DNA of 64,000 nucleotides from positions 1-64,000 of the forward strand of contig MWCV01000008.1 in the NCBI GenBank assembly GCA_002070215.1, given 5' to 3'. The DNA comes from Chloroflexi bacterium ADurb.Bin180 (lineage in GTDB: Bacteria; Chloroflexota; Anaerolineae; UBA2200). Below, in pieces: positions 26,992 through 35,125 of this stretch. Numbering within the stretch: position 1 is the first letter of the stretch; each line of letters begins with the position of its first letter. The position numbers and the translations under genes were made by a program. The notes beneath the pieces are model-generated. The model had not been told where the DNA came from. It saw only the letters and a list, made by a program, of their open reading frames with translations, and searched no databases.

Positions 26992-27020
26992 ATGATACGG
27001 GACGCGAGGCTGCTGGCCAA
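26992..27020 (-). promoter_or_regulatory. galT promoter
   Basis: On the minus strand TTGGCC (27015-27020) and TATCAT (26992-26997) are 17 bp apart, starting transcription roughly 10 nt before the galT ATG; the short leader makes this moderately certain. Confidence 0.5.
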
Positions 27021-27043
27021 ATGGCCGTTCAAGCGCAACGCAT

Positions 27044-27072
27044 TTGACCGTCCAGGGGCTCCACGGTACACT
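27044..27072 (+). promoter_or_regulatory. Promoter of the HIT-family gene
   Basis: TTGACC (27044-27049) and TACACT (27067-27072) are 17 bp apart, about 20 nt upstream of the predicted ribosome site. It diverges from the galT promoter. Confidence 0.7.
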
Positions 27073-27099
27073 CTCGACCAGTGTAGAAAGGAGCCAGGG

Positions 27100-27552
27100 A
27101 TGGAACACCAGGAGACGTCGAGCGACAGACCATGCATCTTTTGCCGGATTCTGGCGGGCAAGGCGCCAGCCGTGCGGGTCTATGAGGACGAGTACACCCT
27201 GGCCTTTATGGACATCAACCCGTCGACGCGCGGCCACGTGCTGGTGGTCCCCAAAGTGCATGCGCGCGACCTGCTGGACGTCAGCGAAGAGGACCTGCGC
27301 CACGTGATCAGCACGGTGCAGCGAGTGGCTCTGGCCGTGGAAAAAGCGCTCCACCCTGACGGCATCAACCTCTTTCACGCCACGCGCCGGGCTGCTTTCC
27401 AGAGCGTCTTTCACTTCCACATCCATGTCGTACCGCGCTGGTGGAACGACGGGCTGCGGGCACCGTGGAGCGTTCGCGCGGGCGACCCGGCAGAGATCGA
27501 GGCAGTGGGCGCGCTGATCAGGCAGGTACTCGAGAGCCCGCCGCCAGCCTAG
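27100..27552 (+). CDS. HIT-family nucleotide hydrolase/transferase
   Basis: The 150-residue protein has the histidine triad HFHIHVVPR near residue 110, plus CIFCRILAG at the N-terminus, a pair of cysteines typical of HINT/HinT-like proteins that often bind zinc. Such proteins hydrolyse nucleoside phosphoramidates or related nucleotides. AAGGAG precedes ATG 27100. The tail after the triad (about 35 residues) is longer than in minimal HinT. It is divergent from galT, another HIT-superfamily enzyme, which may be coincidence. Confidence 0.93.
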   Translation: MEHQETSSDRPCIFCRILAGKAPAVRVYEDEYTLAFMDINPSTRGHVLVVPKVHARDLLDVSEEDLRHVISTVQRVALAVEKALHPDGINLFHATRRAAFQSVFHFHIHVVPRWWNDGLRAPWSVRAGDPAEIEAVGALIRQVLESPPPA

Positions 27553-27564
27553 CCAACCAGCCAG

Positions 27565-29136
27565 CTACCGGGCCTTGCCCCAGAGCGCGCCATCGCTCCA
27601 CTGGCCCAGGTAGTCCAGCGGGCAGAGGGAGAGCAGCTCCTCTTTGGTTCCGTACTGCCAGCGGCCTTGAACCTGGTACAGGTAGACCACGACGGCTCGC
27701 CCCTCGCGGCACTCCCGGCAGACCCGGTCCAGCTCTTGCTCATAGACAGGATTGGCGATCAGGCTGGTCGGATCGTACAGCCTGGGCAGATACTCGGTCT
27801 CTCGGCCGGTCACGTACTGGATCGCCTCGGCGACATTTGAGTAAAGCACCAGCCCGGAGGGGAGAGAGCGGACCGCGGCCACGGTGGGTGACTCAGCCCA
27901 GGCCTGGCCGGAGTACCCGTGCCCGACGGCTCGCAGCTCCTGCGCCCACCGCAATCCCTCCTGGCCGTTGCGCACCAGGGACAGCGCCAGGCAGAGCAGC
28001 ACTCCCCACCAGAGGGCCGACCGGCCCTTCCCCGTCAGTTGGTAGACTGCCGCCAGTGCCGCCATGCCCACCATGGTGTAGGGAATCAGCACGAAGCGTC
28101 CGCCCATGATGGAGGCGTCGAGGAAGGTCAGTGACAATAGCAGCACGCCAACGTACGACAATGCCAGAATCAGCAGCACCGCGATCAATTCAACGGCTGG
28201 CGGCGCTGCCCGAGCGCGAGGCGGTTCTGTTCTGGCCTTTCGCAGCCAGAAGGCAATACTGCCAAGGGCCAACGCCAGCCCTCCGACGGTGAGCAAGGTC
28301 TGAACCAGCCCTGGCAGCGACAAACCGGGCAGGATCAGCTCGCTGAGCGCTGCCTGAAACTCGCGCAGCCGCTCCAAATCCACGGGGTGGTAGGCCAGGG
28401 TGCGGTTCGTCGCGGGCAGACGCAGGGCAACATTGCGCGCCACCCACGCCGCCGCCGGTGCCGCAGAGCACGCCAGCGCCAGCACCGTCGTCCGGACGCG
28501 CCGGTTCTGCGGCGTGTACTTCCATGCGACCCACAGCAGGGGCAGGAGCAGGGCCACGCCAACGTAGCGCGTGGTGATGGCCAGCCCGCCGGCCAGGGCT
28601 GCTGCCAGGAGCCAGCCGCTCCTGCGCCGCAGCAGATACTGACCGGCCAGCACCAGACTGGTCAGGGTGAAGGCGAGGAACAGCGGCTCGGAGGCCACGT
28701 TCAGGTGGCTGCGCAATGTCTGAGCCGATACCCCCAGCAGCAGCATCCCGGCGACAGTGGCCGATCCGCTGCCCCCAGAGCAGAGATAGGCCAGCAGTGC
28801 GGCCAGGACTAGGTTGCAGGCAAAGAGCAGGACGTGCAGGTAGCGGGCCGCGGTGAACGGCCCGGTGTGCAGCAGCCGGGCAGCGGCGGCAAGGGCAATG
28901 GGGTATGCTGGCGGAAAGTGCGTCAGTGGGACGCCGCGATTCGACAGACCCTTCCCCTTCAGCATGCTCTGCGCGGCGCCGAGGTAAACCGTCGAATCAG
29001 GCGTCATGGCCAGGCCGTAGGTCGGCGTGCTCAACCAGAGGGCAAGGGCTGCGGCCAGGCCCAGCGCCAGACAGAGCAGCCAGAGGACAGCACTGCTTTT
29101 TCCGGGCACTACTGGTCGACCGCCGCCGCGGACCAT
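27565..29136 (-). CDS. GT39/ArnT-like membrane glycosyltransferase
   Basis: The 523-residue protein has about ten membrane helices and a C-terminal soluble domain. After the first helix it has TPDSTVYLGAAQSML, resembling the acidic first-loop motif of dolichyl-phosphate-mannose-type (GT-C fold) enzymes, and later HFPPAYP. Such enzymes transfer a sugar from a polyprenyl-phosphate carrier on the outer side of the membrane. ATG 29136 lies only 4 nt after the stop of the secreted Thr/Pro-rich protein, so the two are translated from one message. That coupling suggests the upstream protein could be its acceptor. Substrate is not known. Confidence 0.75.
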   Translation of the reverse strand: MVRGGGRPVVPGKSSAVLWLLCLALGLAAALALWLSTPTYGLAMTPDSTVYLGAAQSMLKGKGLSNRGVPLTHFPPAYPIALAAAARLLHTGPFTAARYLHVLLFACNLVLAALLAYLCSGGSGSATVAGMLLLGVSAQTLRSHLNVASEPLFLAFTLTSLVLAGQYLLRRRSGWLLAAALAGGLAITTRYVGVALLLPLLWVAWKYTPQNRRVRTTVLALACSAAPAAAWVARNVALRLPATNRTLAYHPVDLERLREFQAALSELILPGLSLPGLVQTLLTVGGLALALGSIAFWLRKARTEPPRARAAPPAVELIAVLLILALSYVGVLLLSLTFLDASIMGGRFVLIPYTMVGMAALAAVYQLTGKGRSALWWGVLLCLALSLVRNGQEGLRWAQELRAVGHGYSGQAWAESPTVAAVRSLPSGLVLYSNVAEAIQYVTGRETEYLPRLYDPTSLIANPVYEQELDRVCRECREGRAVVVYLYQVQGRWQYGTKEELLSLCPLDYLGQWSDGALWGKAR

Positions 29137-29140
29137 CGGA

Positions 29141-31429
29141 CTAGGGCCCGCCAGGCAAGAACCGGTCGCCCTCGAGGTGCTTGACCACCAGTGGCAGCAG
29201 CGCGACATAATGCTGCGGCGTTGCCGTCGCGGTAAATGTGGGACCCGGCGTCTCCGTCACAGTGATCGTGGGCGTCGGGGTGTCCGTGTGGGTAGCGGTG
29301 GGCGTCAGCGTGCTGGTCGCCGTAAGAGTCGCCGTCGGTGTTGGCGTCTGGGTCGGCGTCTGGCTGGGAGTGGCGGTTGGGGTCGCCGTTGCCGTGGCGC
29401 TCGCCGTGGGCGTCGGGCTGTTGGTTGGCGTAGGGCTGGTCGTCGGGGTAGGAGTCAGGGTCGGGCTGGCCGTCGGCGTGGGGCTGGTGGTCGAGGTAGC
29501 AGTCAGCGTCGGGCTGGGCGTGGCAATCTGCGTTGGCGTGGCCGCCTGAGGTATGCCGGCAGGCCGGAACTCGAGCCGGTCCAGTCGCGCTCCCGCCTCG
29601 CGGGCTTTGATCCTGACGCGGTGCCAGCCGAGCGTCAGGAAATAGACTTCGGCCTTGGGTTGCGGAGGACCGCTGAGGGCCACAAAGGCCCAGCGCCAGG
29701 GCCCCAGCGGCAGGTCCCAGCGGCCCTCGGCGCCCCTGTCCACGGTGACCCAGAACGAGTCCGAGCCCACCGTATCCGCCGAGATGCGTCCCCACAGCTC
29801 GTAATTGCCCTGAACGGTGATGTAATAGTCGAGGTCGACAAACCCCTCGTACGAGATGGGCGAGGCGACGTAGGCGCCGTTGGAGGCAGTGGCATCAGTC
29901 ACTACCGCCATCGGCGGGGTGATGCGGCCGAGCTCGGCTTCCACCGACAGGATGGCCGACTCTGGTGTGGCGGTCGGCGTGGGGGTGGGGATCTCGGTTG
30001 CCGTTGGCGTCGCACTTGGCGTAGGCGTCAGCGTGCCAGTGGCCGTCGGCGCGCCGATCTCGGTCGCGGTGGGAGTGGGCGACACAGTGGGGGTCTGTGT
30101 CGGCGTGGGGGTAATCGTTGGCACGAGCGGCGCTGCGCAGTAGGTGACCTCGAGCCTGGGCCGATAGGCGGCAGCGGGATAGTCGCTGGAGTAGAAATGG
30201 AACTCTTGGCTCGAGCCCTCGCCGATGAGCAGCAGGCCGGCGTTGGAACCCGGGTCGTTGACCCAGGCCTGTACGGCGTCCTTGACCGGCAAGGCGCGCC
30301 ACTGCCAGACGTCGATGGCACCGATGACCAGACTGCTCAGCACTGTCTGTGCGCGGTCGGCCGGGGCGTTCGCTCCACCGCTGGACCAGGGCACGAGGCT
30401 GGTGGCCTGGAGCCAGGTGGCCTGCCCGCCGATCCACGGCCGCAGCATCTGGTAGATGCTGACCGTCGATACAAAGAGGTCATTCTTGCGGTAGGTGTCC
30501 TGAGCCAGGTACAGGGTTGCGCCGTCCACACGCGAGCCGGTGGGGATGCGGCTGACGTCGAATCGCAAGAGGGGCCGCTTGCCCCCGCTGTTGTCGTTTT
30601 TCATCTGCAGCGTAGTATTGCCATCGTGCGTGACGGCTGGCGAGTCGATACTGAGGAACGTGTCGACCACGCCGTAGTAAGAAGGCTCTGGCAGATTGCC
30701 CGCCTGGAAGGAGATGGTCATCGGCGTGCACTGCGGGGTGGCGGTGGCGGTGGCACTGGCCGTAGGGGTGGGCGTGACGGTGGGGCTGGCAGTGAGGGTG
30801 GGTGTAGGGGTGAGCGGTGGCTCTTCACCGCTGATGGTGATATGGCCGTCCTCCACCCCGCCGAGCACCGAGCTGCCGCCGCTGGTCACGTCGGTCTTGA
30901 AGGGGACTTTGGTCCCAAAGGTCAGGGCCGTGGTTCCGCCGCCCGTACCCCACAGTGCCCTGAAGCGCACCGTGGCCACGGTAAAGGTGCCACTCGGCCG
31001 GGGCTCCTCCGGGTCGTAGATGCCGGCGGCAAAGTGGATCCGGCCCGTCTCGGTATAGATCTTGTTGCGCAGGATCTGGCTCAGGATGCCGCTCGAGGTG
31101 AGGCGGTCGGTGGGATTGCCGTCGGCATCGACCGGCAGCAAAAAGACCCGGTCATAGTTGAGGTGGATCTCGGCGCCGTCGATGAGCTCGCTGCCTGCGG
31201 CCAGCCGAATCTCGAGGGTGATGACGTCGCCGCGGGCCACGGTTGGCGCGGACGGCGAGAGGCTCACCCAGACCGAGCCGCTGGTCGCACTCACGCGGCC
31301 GGCAGTCGAGAGGCTCCGGGCGGACACGTTCATCTGGCTGGCCAGGGCGGTCAGCAGAAGCAGGGCCAGCAGCAGCGCAACAGTCCACAGAAGATGTCGG
31401 CGCACCGTATGCTCGTATGAGGTAGTCAG
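29141..31429 (-). CDS. Secreted multidomain protein: cohesin-like domain, DNRLRE domain, Thr/Pro linkers
   Basis: About 762 residues. A signal helix (LLWTVALLLALLLLTALA) is followed by a cohesin-like domain (about 40-185; VSLSPSAPTVARGDVITLEI), a Thr/Pro linker, a DNRLRE-type domain (about 225-430; ending YRPRLEVTYC), a second linker, a beta-sandwich that may bind carbohydrate (about 490-600), a roughly 115-residue Thr/Pro-rich tail, and a terminal ALLPLVVK motif. I place the start at an unusual CTG (31429), because AGGAGG lies 6 nt upstream; the only canonical alternative, TTG 31474, has no ribosome site. No dockerin is present in the window. Probably an adhesive surface protein. The linkers are rich in potential O-glycosylation sites. 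Confidence 0.72.
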   Translation of the reverse strand: MTTSYEHTVRRHLLWTVALLLALLLLTALASQMNVSARSLSTAGRVSATSGSVWVSLSPSAPTVARGDVITLEIRLAAGSELIDGAEIHLNYDRVFLLPVDADGNPTDRLTSSGILSQILRNKIYTETGRIHFAAGIYDPEEPRPSGTFTVATVRFRALWGTGGGTTALTFGTKVPFKTDVTSGGSSVLGGVEDGHITISGEEPPLTPTPTLTASPTVTPTPTASATATATPQCTPMTISFQAGNLPEPSYYGVVDTFLSIDSPAVTHDGNTTLQMKNDNSGGKRPLLRFDVSRIPTGSRVDGATLYLAQDTYRKNDLFVSTVSIYQMLRPWIGGQATWLQATSLVPWSSGGANAPADRAQTVLSSLVIGAIDVWQWRALPVKDAVQAWVNDPGSNAGLLLIGEGSSQEFHFYSSDYPAAAYRPRLEVTYCAAPLVPTITPTPTQTPTVSPTPTATEIGAPTATGTLTPTPSATPTATEIPTPTPTATPESAILSVEAELGRITPPMAVVTDATASNGAYVASPISYEGFVDLDYYITVQGNYELWGRISADTVGSDSFWVTVDRGAEGRWDLPLGPWRWAFVALSGPPQPKAEVYFLTLGWHRVRIKAREAGARLDRLEFRPAGIPQAATPTQIATPSPTLTATSTTSPTPTASPTLTPTPTTSPTPTNSPTPTASATATATPTATPSQTPTQTPTPTATLTATSTLTPTATHTDTPTPTITVTETPGPTFTATATPQHYVALLPLVVKHLEGDRFLPGGP

Positions 31430-31534
31430 GGGACACCTCCTCCCGGTTTGCTGGTCATCGCGCTCGTACTGCAACTATGACGACCTGGGCCTCCATCGCT
31501 GACGGGCCGGTGATTGGCGCCGGTTGACAAGTGA

Positions 31535-31563
31535 ATGGTAGTCCAGGCGAGGGGTTTTGCCAA
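31535..31563 (-). promoter_or_regulatory. Possible promoter of the secreted-protein/GT39 operon
   Basis: On the minus strand TTGGCA (31558-31563) and TACCAT (31535-31540) are 17 bp apart. The leader would be about 100 nt. Confidence 0.4.
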
Positions 31564-31594
31564 GTTGGCCCAGGAACCCTCGCCGGCCGGGATG

Positions 31595-31645
31595 TAAGAA
31601 AAGACAAGACCAGAGGCCGCTGCTAACTTGACCTCTGGACCTTGC
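31595..31645 (-). terminator. Second, distal copy of the tRNA-Pro terminator
   Basis: A 7-bp stem CCAGAGG/CCTCTGG followed on the minus strand by TTGTCTTTTCTT. It is a near-identical copy of the terminator next to tRNA-Pro, 129 bp further downstream. Confidence 0.6.
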
Positions 31646-31670
31646 TGTCGGGGCGGCCGGGTTTGCGACC
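31605..31670. repeat. Direct repeat of the tRNA-Pro 3' end plus terminator
   Basis: The segment is a direct repeat of 31734-31799, about 90 percent identical, offset by 129 bp. The part 31646-31670 corresponds to the tRNA acceptor and T-arm but has a damaged T-loop and no matching 5' half, so it is a tRNA relic. A further stem TCCTGAC/GTCAGGA lies at 31679-31701. Confidence 0.75.
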
Positions 31671-31722
31671 GCAGGGAGTCCTGACTGCAGAGCGGTCAGG
31701 AAACCGTCGACCACGCGTCAGC

Positions 31723-31774
31723 AAAAAAAAAGGCAAGACCAGAGGCCGCTGCTAACTTGACCTCTGGTCCTTGC
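31723..31774 (-). terminator. Rho-independent terminator of tRNA-Pro
   Basis: On the minus strand, GCAAGGACCAGAGG pairs with CCTCTGGTCTTGC (one bulge), followed by CTTTTTTTTT, with nine U residues. It begins about 2 nt after the tRNA 3' end. Confidence 0.9.
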
Positions 31775-31776
31775 TG

Positions 31777-31850
31777 TCGGGGCGGACGGATTTGAACCGT
31801 CGACCACTTGAACCCCATTCAAGTGCGCTACCGGGCTGCGCTACGCCCCG
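31777..31850 (-). tRNA. tRNA-Pro (anticodon GGG)
   Basis: A 74-nt cloverleaf on the minus strand. The acceptor is CGGGGCG/CGCCCCG with discriminator A, the anticodon stem is CTTGA/TCAAG with loop ATGGGGT, giving anticodon GGG, and the T-arm contains GGTTCAAATCC. CCA is not encoded. A promoter lies directly upstream and a terminator directly downstream. Confidence 0.95.
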
Positions 31851-31861
31851 AACTCGCCGCC

Positions 31862-31890
31862 AGTATAAGCACGTCCCGCAGTTTTGGCAA
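31862..31890 (-). promoter_or_regulatory. tRNA-Pro promoter
   Basis: On the minus strand TTGCCA (31885-31890) and TATACT (31862-31867) are 17 bp apart, the -10 box ending 11 bp before the mature 5' end. Confidence 0.78.
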
Positions 31891-31902
31891 ATGCTGCCCG
31901 GA

Positions 31903-31931
31903 TTGACCAACCGCGCCACATCCGCTAGAAT
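31903..31931 (+). promoter_or_regulatory. ffh promoter
   Basis: TTGACC (31903-31908) and TAGAAT (31926-31931) are 17 bp apart. It is back to back with the tRNA-Pro promoter, the -35 boxes being 12 bp apart. Confidence 0.8.
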
Positions 31932-31975
31932 CACCAACACTGTGCGGCGGCACAGCAACAGCGAGACCGAGAGCC

Positions 31976-33304
31976 ATGTTCGAAAACCTGTCCAACAAAC
32001 TGCAAGAAGTATTCAAAAAGCTGTCCGGCAAGGGGCGCCTCTCTGAAGCCGACGTTGACACCGCCCTGCGCGAGGTGCGCCTGGCGCTGCTCGAGGCGGA
32101 CGTCAACTTTAAAGTGGTCAAGGATTTCATCACCCGTGTGCGCGAGAGGGCCATCGGCGCCGACGTGATGAAGAGCCTCAGCCCGGCGCAGATGGTGATC
32201 AAGATCGTTCATCAGGAGCTGATCGCCACCCTGGGCGAGGCGCGCCAGCTCAACCTGTCGGGCAATCCGCCGCACATCATTATGCTGGCCGGTCTTCAGG
32301 GCTCGGGCAAGACCACCATGGCCGCCAAGCTGGCCCAACGTTTGCGCCAGTCCGGTCAGCGTTCTCTGCTGGTGGCGGCTGATACCCGCCGGCCCGCGGC
32401 CATCACCCAGCTCGAGGTCCTCGGACGCCAGCTCGACATCACCGTGCACAGCGAGGGCGACCAGGTGCCCCCACCGCGCATCTGCGCCAATGCCATAGAG
32501 CATGCCCGCAAGAGCGGCTACTCGGTGGTGCTGCTGGACACGGCCGGCCGCCTGCACATCGACGACGAGATGATGCACGAGCTGGAAGAAGTGGTGCGCC
32601 TGACCAAACCGCAGGAGGTCCTGCTGGTGGTCGATGCGATGACCGGCCAGGACGCGGTGCGGGTGGCCGAAGAGTTCAACCGCCGTGTGCCCCTCACCGG
32701 TCTGATCCTGACCAAGATCGATGGCGATGCCCGCGGCGGCGCGGCCCTCTCCATCCGCTCCGTGACCGGCGTGCCGATTCTGTTCCTGGGCACGGGCGAA
32801 AAGACCGACGCGGTCGAGCCCTTCCAGCCGGACCGCCTGGCCTCGCGCATCCTGGGCATGGGCGACATGCTCACCCTGATCGAAAAAGCCGAGGCGGCCT
32901 TTGATCAGGAACAGGCCCAGAAGATGGAGCTCAAGCTGCGCACGGCCAGTTTCGACCTGGAGGATTTCCTGGAGCAGATGCAGCAGCTCAAAAAGATGGG
33001 CCCGCTGCAGCAGATCCTGGAGATGGTGCCGGGCTTGGCCAGCCTCAAAGGCCAGGTGACCGAGGACCTCACCGAAAAGCAGATGAGGCGCAGTGAGGCT
33101 ATCATCCGCTCGATGACGCCCGCCGAGCGCCGGGACCCGCGCATCATCGACGGCAGCCGCAAGCGGCGCATCGCGCGCGGCTCTGGTGCGTCAGTGGTGG
33201 AGATCAACCAGCTCTTGAACCAGTTCCGCCAGATGCAGCGCATGATGAAGCAGGTCTCTACCGGCCGGGGGGCCTCTGGCCTGCTGGGCCGTTTTGGGTT
33301 GTGA
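31976..33304 (+). CDS. ffh: Signal recognition particle protein Ffh (SRP54)
   Basis: The 442-residue protein has the N domain (1-90), the G domain with GLQGSGKTTMAAKLAQ, DTAGRL and TKIDGDARGG, and the Met-rich M domain (about 300-442) that binds 4.5S RNA and signal peptides. It delivers membrane and secreted proteins to the translocon with FtsY. It leads an operon with rpsP, as in many bacteria. ATG 31976 follows a GAGACCGAGAGCC purine-rich stretch. The 4.5S RNA gene is not in this window. Confidence 0.98.
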   Translation: MFENLSNKLQEVFKKLSGKGRLSEADVDTALREVRLALLEADVNFKVVKDFITRVRERAIGADVMKSLSPAQMVIKIVHQELIATLGEARQLNLSGNPPHIIMLAGLQGSGKTTMAAKLAQRLRQSGQRSLLVAADTRRPAAITQLEVLGRQLDITVHSEGDQVPPPRICANAIEHARKSGYSVVLLDTAGRLHIDDEMMHELEEVVRLTKPQEVLLVVDAMTGQDAVRVAEEFNRRVPLTGLILTKIDGDARGGAALSIRSVTGVPILFLGTGEKTDAVEPFQPDRLASRILGMGDMLTLIEKAEAAFDQEQAQKMELKLRTASFDLEDFLEQMQQLKKMGPLQQILEMVPGLASLKGQVTEDLTEKQMRRSEAIIRSMTPAERRDPRIIDGSRKRRIARGSGASVVEINQLLNQFRQMQRMMKQVSTGRGASGLLGRFGL

Positions 33305-33310
33305 TTGACT

Positions 33311-33338
33311 TTGACCTCTGCGCCGATTTGACTAGAAT
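33311..33338 (+). promoter_or_regulatory. rpsP promoter
   Basis: TTGACC (33311-33316) and TAGAAT (33333-33338) are 16 bp apart in the gap between ffh and rpsP, so ribosomal protein S16 can be transcribed separately. Confidence 0.72.
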
Positions 33339-33393
33339 AGCATTTCAGGCCTTTGCGCCTGCACATTGAACTTGATCAGGGAGGAGAGCTTTC

Positions 33394-33711
33394 TTGGCAG
33401 TCCGAATTCGTCTTCGTCGTACAGGTTTGAAGGGTCAGGCCAGCTACCGCATCGTCGTTGCCGACTCGCGTTCACCACGCGATGGCCGCTTTCTGGAGAA
33501 CATTGGCCACTACAATCCGCGCACGGCTCCGGCCACGGTCGAAGTCAATGACGAGCGCGCTCGCTACTGGCTGTCACAGGGTGCTCTGCCCAGCGACGCG
33601 GTAGCTCGGATCCTCGAGAAGAAGGGCCTCATCGCCAACCGACGGCTGCGCCAGAACCAGCCCAAGGTTGTCGAGAAGGAAGCGGACAAGCCCGCGCCCC
33701 CGGCCGCCTAG
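33394..33711 (+). CDS. rpsP: 30S ribosomal protein S16
   Basis: The 105-residue protein starts with VRIRLRRTGLKGQASYRIVV and has the family pattern DSRSPRDGRFLENIGHYNP; a Pro/Ala/Lys tail extends it by about 20 residues. It assembles into the 30S body. The start is TTG 33394, with GGGAGGAGAG about 10 nt upstream. ffh-rpsP-khpA order is widely conserved. Confidence 0.97.
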   Translation: MAVRIRLRRTGLKGQASYRIVVADSRSPRDGRFLENIGHYNPRTAPATVEVNDERARYWLSQGALPSDAVARILEKKGLIANRRLRQNQPKVVEKEADKPAPPAA

Positions 33712-33716
33712 CGCTT

Positions 33717-33962
33717 ATGGCTGCTGATCCCCTTAAGGAACTGGTCGAGTTCATGGCCAAGTCCCTGGTCGACCACCCCGACCAGGTGCGAGTTGAAGAG
33801 GTAATGGGCGCTCGCTCGGTGATCTATGAGCTGCGCGTGGCCCCCTCCGATATGGGCCGCGTCATTGGCAAGGGCGGCAAAGTGGCCACGGCGATGCGCA
33901 GCCTGCTGCGCGTGGCCTGCGCCCAGGCAGGGAAGCGAGCCATCCTCGAAATCGTCGACTAA
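33717..33962 (+). CDS. khpA: KH-domain RNA-binding protein KhpA
   Basis: The 81-residue protein is a single KH domain with the GxxG loop in RVIGKGGKVATAMRSLL. KhpA, with KhpB, is a global RNA chaperone in Gram-positive bacteria and is encoded after rpsP. ATG 33717 starts 6 nt after the rpsP stop. Its end is 11 nt before the proposed dprA start. Confidence 0.95.
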   Translation: MAADPLKELVEFMAKSLVDHPDQVRVEEVMGARSVIYELRVAPSDMGRVIGKGGKVATAMRSLLRVACAQAGKRAILEIVD

Positions 33963-33972
33963 AGGAACAGCC

Positions 33973-35082
33973 ACGGACACCAAGTACTGGATAGGCTTCA
34001 ACATGGTGTCGGGCATCGGCCCGGCACGGCTGAAGCGACTGATCGACCACTTTGGTGATGCCGAAAAGGCCTGGCGGGCTGCCCCGCTCGAGCTGGCTCG
34101 TTCGGGACTCGACCGCAAGTCGCTGCAGGCCCTCCTGGCTGCCCGTGACCGGCTCGATCTGGACGCCGAAATGGCCCGCATCAGCGAGTTCGGCGCTAGG
34201 GTCGTCACCCTGGCGGACGACTCCTACCCCCGGCTGCTGCGTGAGGTGAGTCTTCCTCCCCCGGTACTGTACTACAAGGGCTCGTTGCTGCCCGCCGACG
34301 ATTATGCCGTTGCCGTGGTCGGCACACGTCACGTCAAGACCTACGGCCGGGAGGTGACGCGCTACCTGGCCGGCGAGCTGGCCCGCAACAAGATCACCGT
34401 GGTGAGCGGACTGGCGCTGGGCATCGATGCGGCGGCCCACCAGGCTGCCCTGGACGCCGGGGGGCGGACCATTGCCGTGCTCGGCTCGGGACTTGACGTA
34501 ATCTACCCTGGCGAAAACACGGGCCTGGCCCGTTCGATCGTGGCTTCGGGTGCGGTGGTGACCGAATATCCGCTGGGCACCAAGCCCGACCGGGGCAACT
34601 TTCCCGCGCGCAATCGCATTATCAGCGGCCTGTCGCTGGGCACGCTGGCCACCCAGGCCGGTGAGAGGAGCGGCGCGCTCATCACGGCCTATCACGCCCT
34701 CGAGCAGGGACGAGAGGTCTTTAGCGTGCCGGGCAGCATTCTGGACGGCGGCTGCAGCGGCACGAATCAGCTCATTCAGCGCGGTGAGGCCAAGCTCGTG
34801 CTCAAGGCGGCCGATATCCTGGAGGAGCTGAACCTGAGCATGGTCAGCGCTACTTTCCAGGAGCGCGTGATCGTGCCAGGAGACGCCACCGAGCGCGAGC
34901 TGCTCAAGCAGCTTTCGGATGAGCCGGTGCACGTGGACGAGATCGCCCGCGCGGCCGCCCTGCCCATCGCCCAGGTGACCGGCGCGTTGACCCTGATGGA
35001 ACTCAAGGGCATGGTGCGCCAGGCCGGCGGTATGAGCTTTGTGCTGGCTCACGAAGCCGGCGTCCGCTACGTCGTCGACTAG
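33973..35082 (+). CDS. dprA: DNA-processing protein DprA
   Basis: About 369 residues. N-terminal helix-hairpin-helix (GIGPARLKRLIDHFG), Rossmann-like core with VVGTRHVKTYG, SGLALGIDAAAHQAAL, GSGLDVIYP and FPARNRIISGLS, and a C-terminal winged helix (about 305-369). DprA loads RecA on single-stranded DNA in transformation. The conserved N-terminus TDTKYWIGFN begins with an ACG codon (33973) that has AAAGGA 6 nt before it; no canonical start lies there. ATG 34003 would remove ten conserved residues and has a weak ribosome site. So the start is uncertain. Confidence 0.93.
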   Translation, partial: TDTKYWIGFNMVSGIGPARLKRLIDHFGDAEKAWRAAPLELARSGLDRKSLQALLAARDRLDLDAEMARISEFGARVVTLADDSYPRLLREVSLPPPVLYYKGSLLPADDYAVAVVGTRHVKTYGREVTRYLAGELARNKITVVSGLALGIDAAAHQAALDAGGRTIAVLGSGLDVIYPGENTGLARSIVASGAVVTEYPLGTKPDRGNFPARNRIISGLSLGTLATQAGERSGALITAYHALEQGREVFSVPGSILDGGCSGTNQLIQRGEAKLVLKAADILEELNLSMVSATFQERVIVPGDATERELLKQLSDEPVHVDEIARAAALPIAQVTGALTLMELKGMVRQAGGMSFVLAHEAGVRYVVD

Positions 35083-35125
35083 AACCCAACGGTGTGACCT
35101 ACCGGTGGCGAAAGCAGGAACCGTC

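Noticed and set aside
29230-29540. Tandem DNA repeats resembling a phase-variable tract
   Set aside because: They encode the Thr/Pro linker with irregular codons; there is no perfect short-unit run that would slip.
31524-31529. TTGACA on the plus strand as a promoter for a rightward gene
   Set aside because: There is no -10 at 16-18 bp and no rightward gene before ffh, which has its own promoter.
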